32,112 nucleotides of DNA, taken from contig JBLGAC010000047.1 in NCBI GenBank assembly GCA_047610385.1, forward strand, positions 1-32,112. The letters are read 5' to 3'. Of this stretch, positions 30,342 through 32,112 are shown piece by piece. The position numbers were made by a program, and so were the translations under genes. The DNA is from JBOCEF01 sp047610385 (GTDB lineage Bacteria; Pseudomonadota; Alphaproteobacteria; Rhodobacterales; Rhodobacteraceae). The notes below the pieces were generated by a model. That model did no database searches. It was not told the DNA's origin and was given only the letters and a program-made list of their open reading frames with translations. Position 1 is the stretch's first letter; each line of letters opens with the position of its first letter.

Positions 30342-31709
30342 TCAGTCGTCTTGTGCCGCGGCCTTTTTCGCCGCCAGCACCCCGCGCAGCACCTGCGCGC
30401 GGCCCGGCAAGGTGATCTGCCGCCCGCGCGCAACCGCCAGCGCGTTCGCGGCCACATCCGTGGTCACCGTGGACCCGGCCCCGACGATGGCGCCATCCCC
30501 GATGCGCACCGGGGCAACCAGCGCTGAATTTGAGCCGATGAACGCGCCCACCCCGATGTCGGTGTGGTGCTTGGCGTACCCGTCATAGTTGCACGTGATC
30601 GTTCCGGCGCCCAGATTTGCGTCCCGGCCCACGGTTGCATCGCCGACATAGCTCAGGTGATTGATCTTTGCGCCTTCGGCGATCTCGGCGTTCTTTACCT
30701 CGACGAAATTGCCGATGCGGGCGTCATTGCCGATCTCAGCCCCCTCGCGCAGGCGGGCATAGGGGCCGACGATGGCGCCTTTCGATACATGCGCCCCTTC
30801 GAGATGGCTGAACGCGCGGATCAGGGCGCCGGTTTCCACGGTCACGCCGGGGGCGAAGACCACGTTCTGCTCCACCTCTGCATCGCGGCCGATCCATGTG
30901 TCATGGCTGAAAAACACCGTGTCCGGCGCGCGCAGGGTGACGCCGTTGTCCAGCGCCTGGTCGCGCATGCGGGTCTGGAAGGCGGCCTCAGCAGCGGCCA
31001 GATCGCGGCGGTCGTTCACGCCCAGCGTCTCGGCCTCGGCGCATGTCACCACGGCGCAGGTCAGCCCGTCGGCGCGCGCCAGCCCGACAATGTCCGTCAG
31101 ATAAAATTCGCCTTTGGCGTTGTCATCGCGCACCCGGTCAAGCAGCCCGAACAGCACCGCGCCATCCACGCACATCACGCCTGAATTGCACAAGGTGACG
31201 GACAGCTCCTCGGGCGATGCATCTTTCGCCTCAATGATGCGGGCCAGCGCGCCGTCCTCAATGATCAGGCGCCCGTAGCCGCCGGGGATGGCGGCGTCAA
31301 AGCCCAGCACCACCACCGATGCGCCGTTGGCGCGGGCGCTCTGCATCGCAGCCAGCGTTTCGGGCGATATCAGCGGCGTGTCGGCGTAAAGCACAACCAC
31401 GTCGCCTGCGAATCCTGCCAGCGCATCGCGGGCCGCGGCGACGGCATGGGCGGTGCCGCGGCGCTCAGTCTGCTCAGCGATGGCGACGTCTTCGCGCCAG
31501 TCCCGGGCCTCAGCGGCCACGGCTTGAGCGCCATGGCCGACAACGATGCAGATCCGTTCAGGCACCAGCGCTTCGGCCGCGGTCATCACATGGCCCAGCA
31601 TCGACGCGCCGCCAATCAGGTGCAGCGCCTTGGGCAGATCGGAGTTCATGCGCGACCCTTCGCCTGCTGCGAGGATCACGGCTGCTGCGGGGCGGGGGGC
31701 TTTGGTCAT
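30342..31709 (-). CDS. glmU: Bifunctional N-acetylglucosamine-1-phosphate uridylyltransferase / glucosamine-1-phosphate acetyltransferase
   Basis: This 455-residue enzyme catalyses the last two steps to UDP-GlcNAc. The N-terminal uridylyltransferase has AAVILAAGEGSRMNSDLPKALH, VVLYADTPLI and FYLTDIV (to about 225). The C-terminal left-handed beta-helix acetyltransferase shows hexapeptide repeats, GPYARLREGAEIG, NFVEVKNAEI, NHLSYVGDA and GAGTITCNYDG. I start at the ATG at 31709. An in-frame TTG four codons upstream is less likely. It is divergent from gph across 177 bp. Confidence 0.95.
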   Translation of the reverse strand: MTKAPRPAAAVILAAGEGSRMNSDLPKALHLIGGASMLGHVMTAAEALVPERICIVVGHGAQAVAAEARDWREDVAIAEQTERRGTAHAVAAARDALAGFAGDVVVLYADTPLISPETLAAMQSARANGASVVVLGFDAAIPGGYGRLIIEDGALARIIEAKDASPEELSVTLCNSGVMCVDGAVLFGLLDRVRDDNAKGEFYLTDIVGLARADGLTCAVVTCAEAETLGVNDRRDLAAAEAAFQTRMRDQALDNGVTLRAPDTVFFSHDTWIGRDAEVEQNVVFAPGVTVETGALIRAFSHLEGAHVSKGAIVGPYARLREGAEIGNDARIGNFVEVKNAEIAEGAKINHLSYVGDATVGRDANLGAGTITCNYDGYAKHHTDIGVGAFIGSNSALVAPVRIGDGAIVGAGSTVTTDVAANALAVARGRQITLPGRAQVLRGVLAAKKAAAQDD

Positions 31710-31886
31710 GGATCTCGCCAATTCTATGTCGCTGCGCAGGGGGAAAGGGGCGCGGCGGATCGGTGGGGGCCGCCGGGTTGTCCTCGACGGGTGGTAGATG
31801 TTCCACTAACACCGGGATGCGGCCTGTGAAAGGCGCGCGCGTGTCAGAATATGTGTCGAAACATGACGACGAAGGGGATGGCCCGC

Positions 31887-32112
31887 ATGACGAACCTGCG
31901 CAGACGAGGGGCGATCTTTGACCTCGACGGCACTTTGGCCGACACCAGCGCCGATCTGATCGGGGCGGCCAATGTCGCGCTGGCGCGGATGGGCGCGTCG
32001 GGCCGGCTTGATCCCGTGGCCGATGCCGGGGTGTCGGGGCAGGGCGGGCGCGCAATGCTGCGGCTGGGCTACCAGCGATCCGGCATCACGTTCACCGAAG
32101 ATGAGATCAACG
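31887..32112 (+). CDS. gph: Phosphoglycolate phosphatase, 5' part (HAD family)
   Basis: Seventy-five codons are present before the window ends. The protein opens with HAD motif I (AIFDLDGTLADTSADL) containing the nucleophile Asp and the acid/base Asp, followed by an all-helical cap start (VSGQGGRAMLRLGY). It matches Gph/CbbZ-type phosphatases that remove 2-phosphoglycolate. I choose the ATG at 31887 with GAAGGGG 9 nt upstream. In-frame ATGs at 31863 and 31878 are also open. The gene runs off the right edge. Confidence 0.85.
   Translation, partial: MTNLRRRGAIFDLDGTLADTSADLIGAANVALARMGASGRLDPVADAGVSGQGGRAMLRLGYQRSGITFTEDEIN

Overview
The window reads as a chromosomal segment of a high-GC alphaproteobacterium, most likely of the order Rhodobacterales. 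The evidence is the strong GC bias, a malyl-CoA lyase that looks very close to the Rhodobacter sphaeroides enzyme, the def / deformylase-like / fmt order, and GC-rich intergenic hairpins. The organism assignment is an inference. I see no rRNA, tRNA, CRISPR array, phage gene or transposase.

Left third (1-11395): an exopolysaccharide locus with its own phosphorelay. A NarL/FixJ-type response regulator (182-796, minus) lies divergent from a GT26/sugar-phosphate transferase fusion (1030-2466). Next come a small exported protein with a sulfite-oxidase-like fold but no cysteine (2604-3128) and a membrane hybrid kinase with PAS, HisKA, HATPase, REC and HPt modules (3155-5713). A Wza/KpsD-type export lipoprotein (5710-6912, minus) is divergent from a Wzx-type flippase (7125-8363), a GT2 (8367-9287) and a GT2-GT4 fusion (9311-11395). 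A near-perfect palindrome, CCTATCCGAACGGATAGG, or a relaxed form of it occurs about 75-115 bp upstream of several of these genes. I propose it as the response regulator's operator.

Middle (11389-21273, nearly all minus): first a catabolic and uptake operon with a thiamine/pyrimidine-precursor-like ABC importer (SBP, ATPase, permease), a cytosine-deaminase-like amidohydrolase with all catalytic residues, an NAD(P)H:quinone-type flavoprotein and a creatininase-family amidase. Then a tightly overlapping trio: a Tat-exported CPFC protein, an ABC ATPase, and an FtsX-like permease with a His/Asp-rich loop that suggests metal (possibly zinc) handling. Then the zinc enzyme PhoA. Two related palindromes lie ahead of the trio.

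Right third (21274-32112): mcl1 (ethylmalonyl-CoA pathway) and a PatB/MalY C-S lyase on minus. On plus, def is followed by a catalytically dead deformylase-like domain that runs without a stop codon into fmt. Directly after fmt is a 14-unit array of a 16-bp repeat that copies the fmt 3' end. Then on minus: an AlkD-like DNA repair protein with a repetitive N-terminal extension, a small lipoprotein, and glmS and glmU (UDP-GlcNAc supply). A partial gph runs off the right edge on plus.

The parts fit partly together. glmS and glmU make UDP-GlcNAc, which can feed the polysaccharide locus, and the kinase/regulator pair probably controls that locus.
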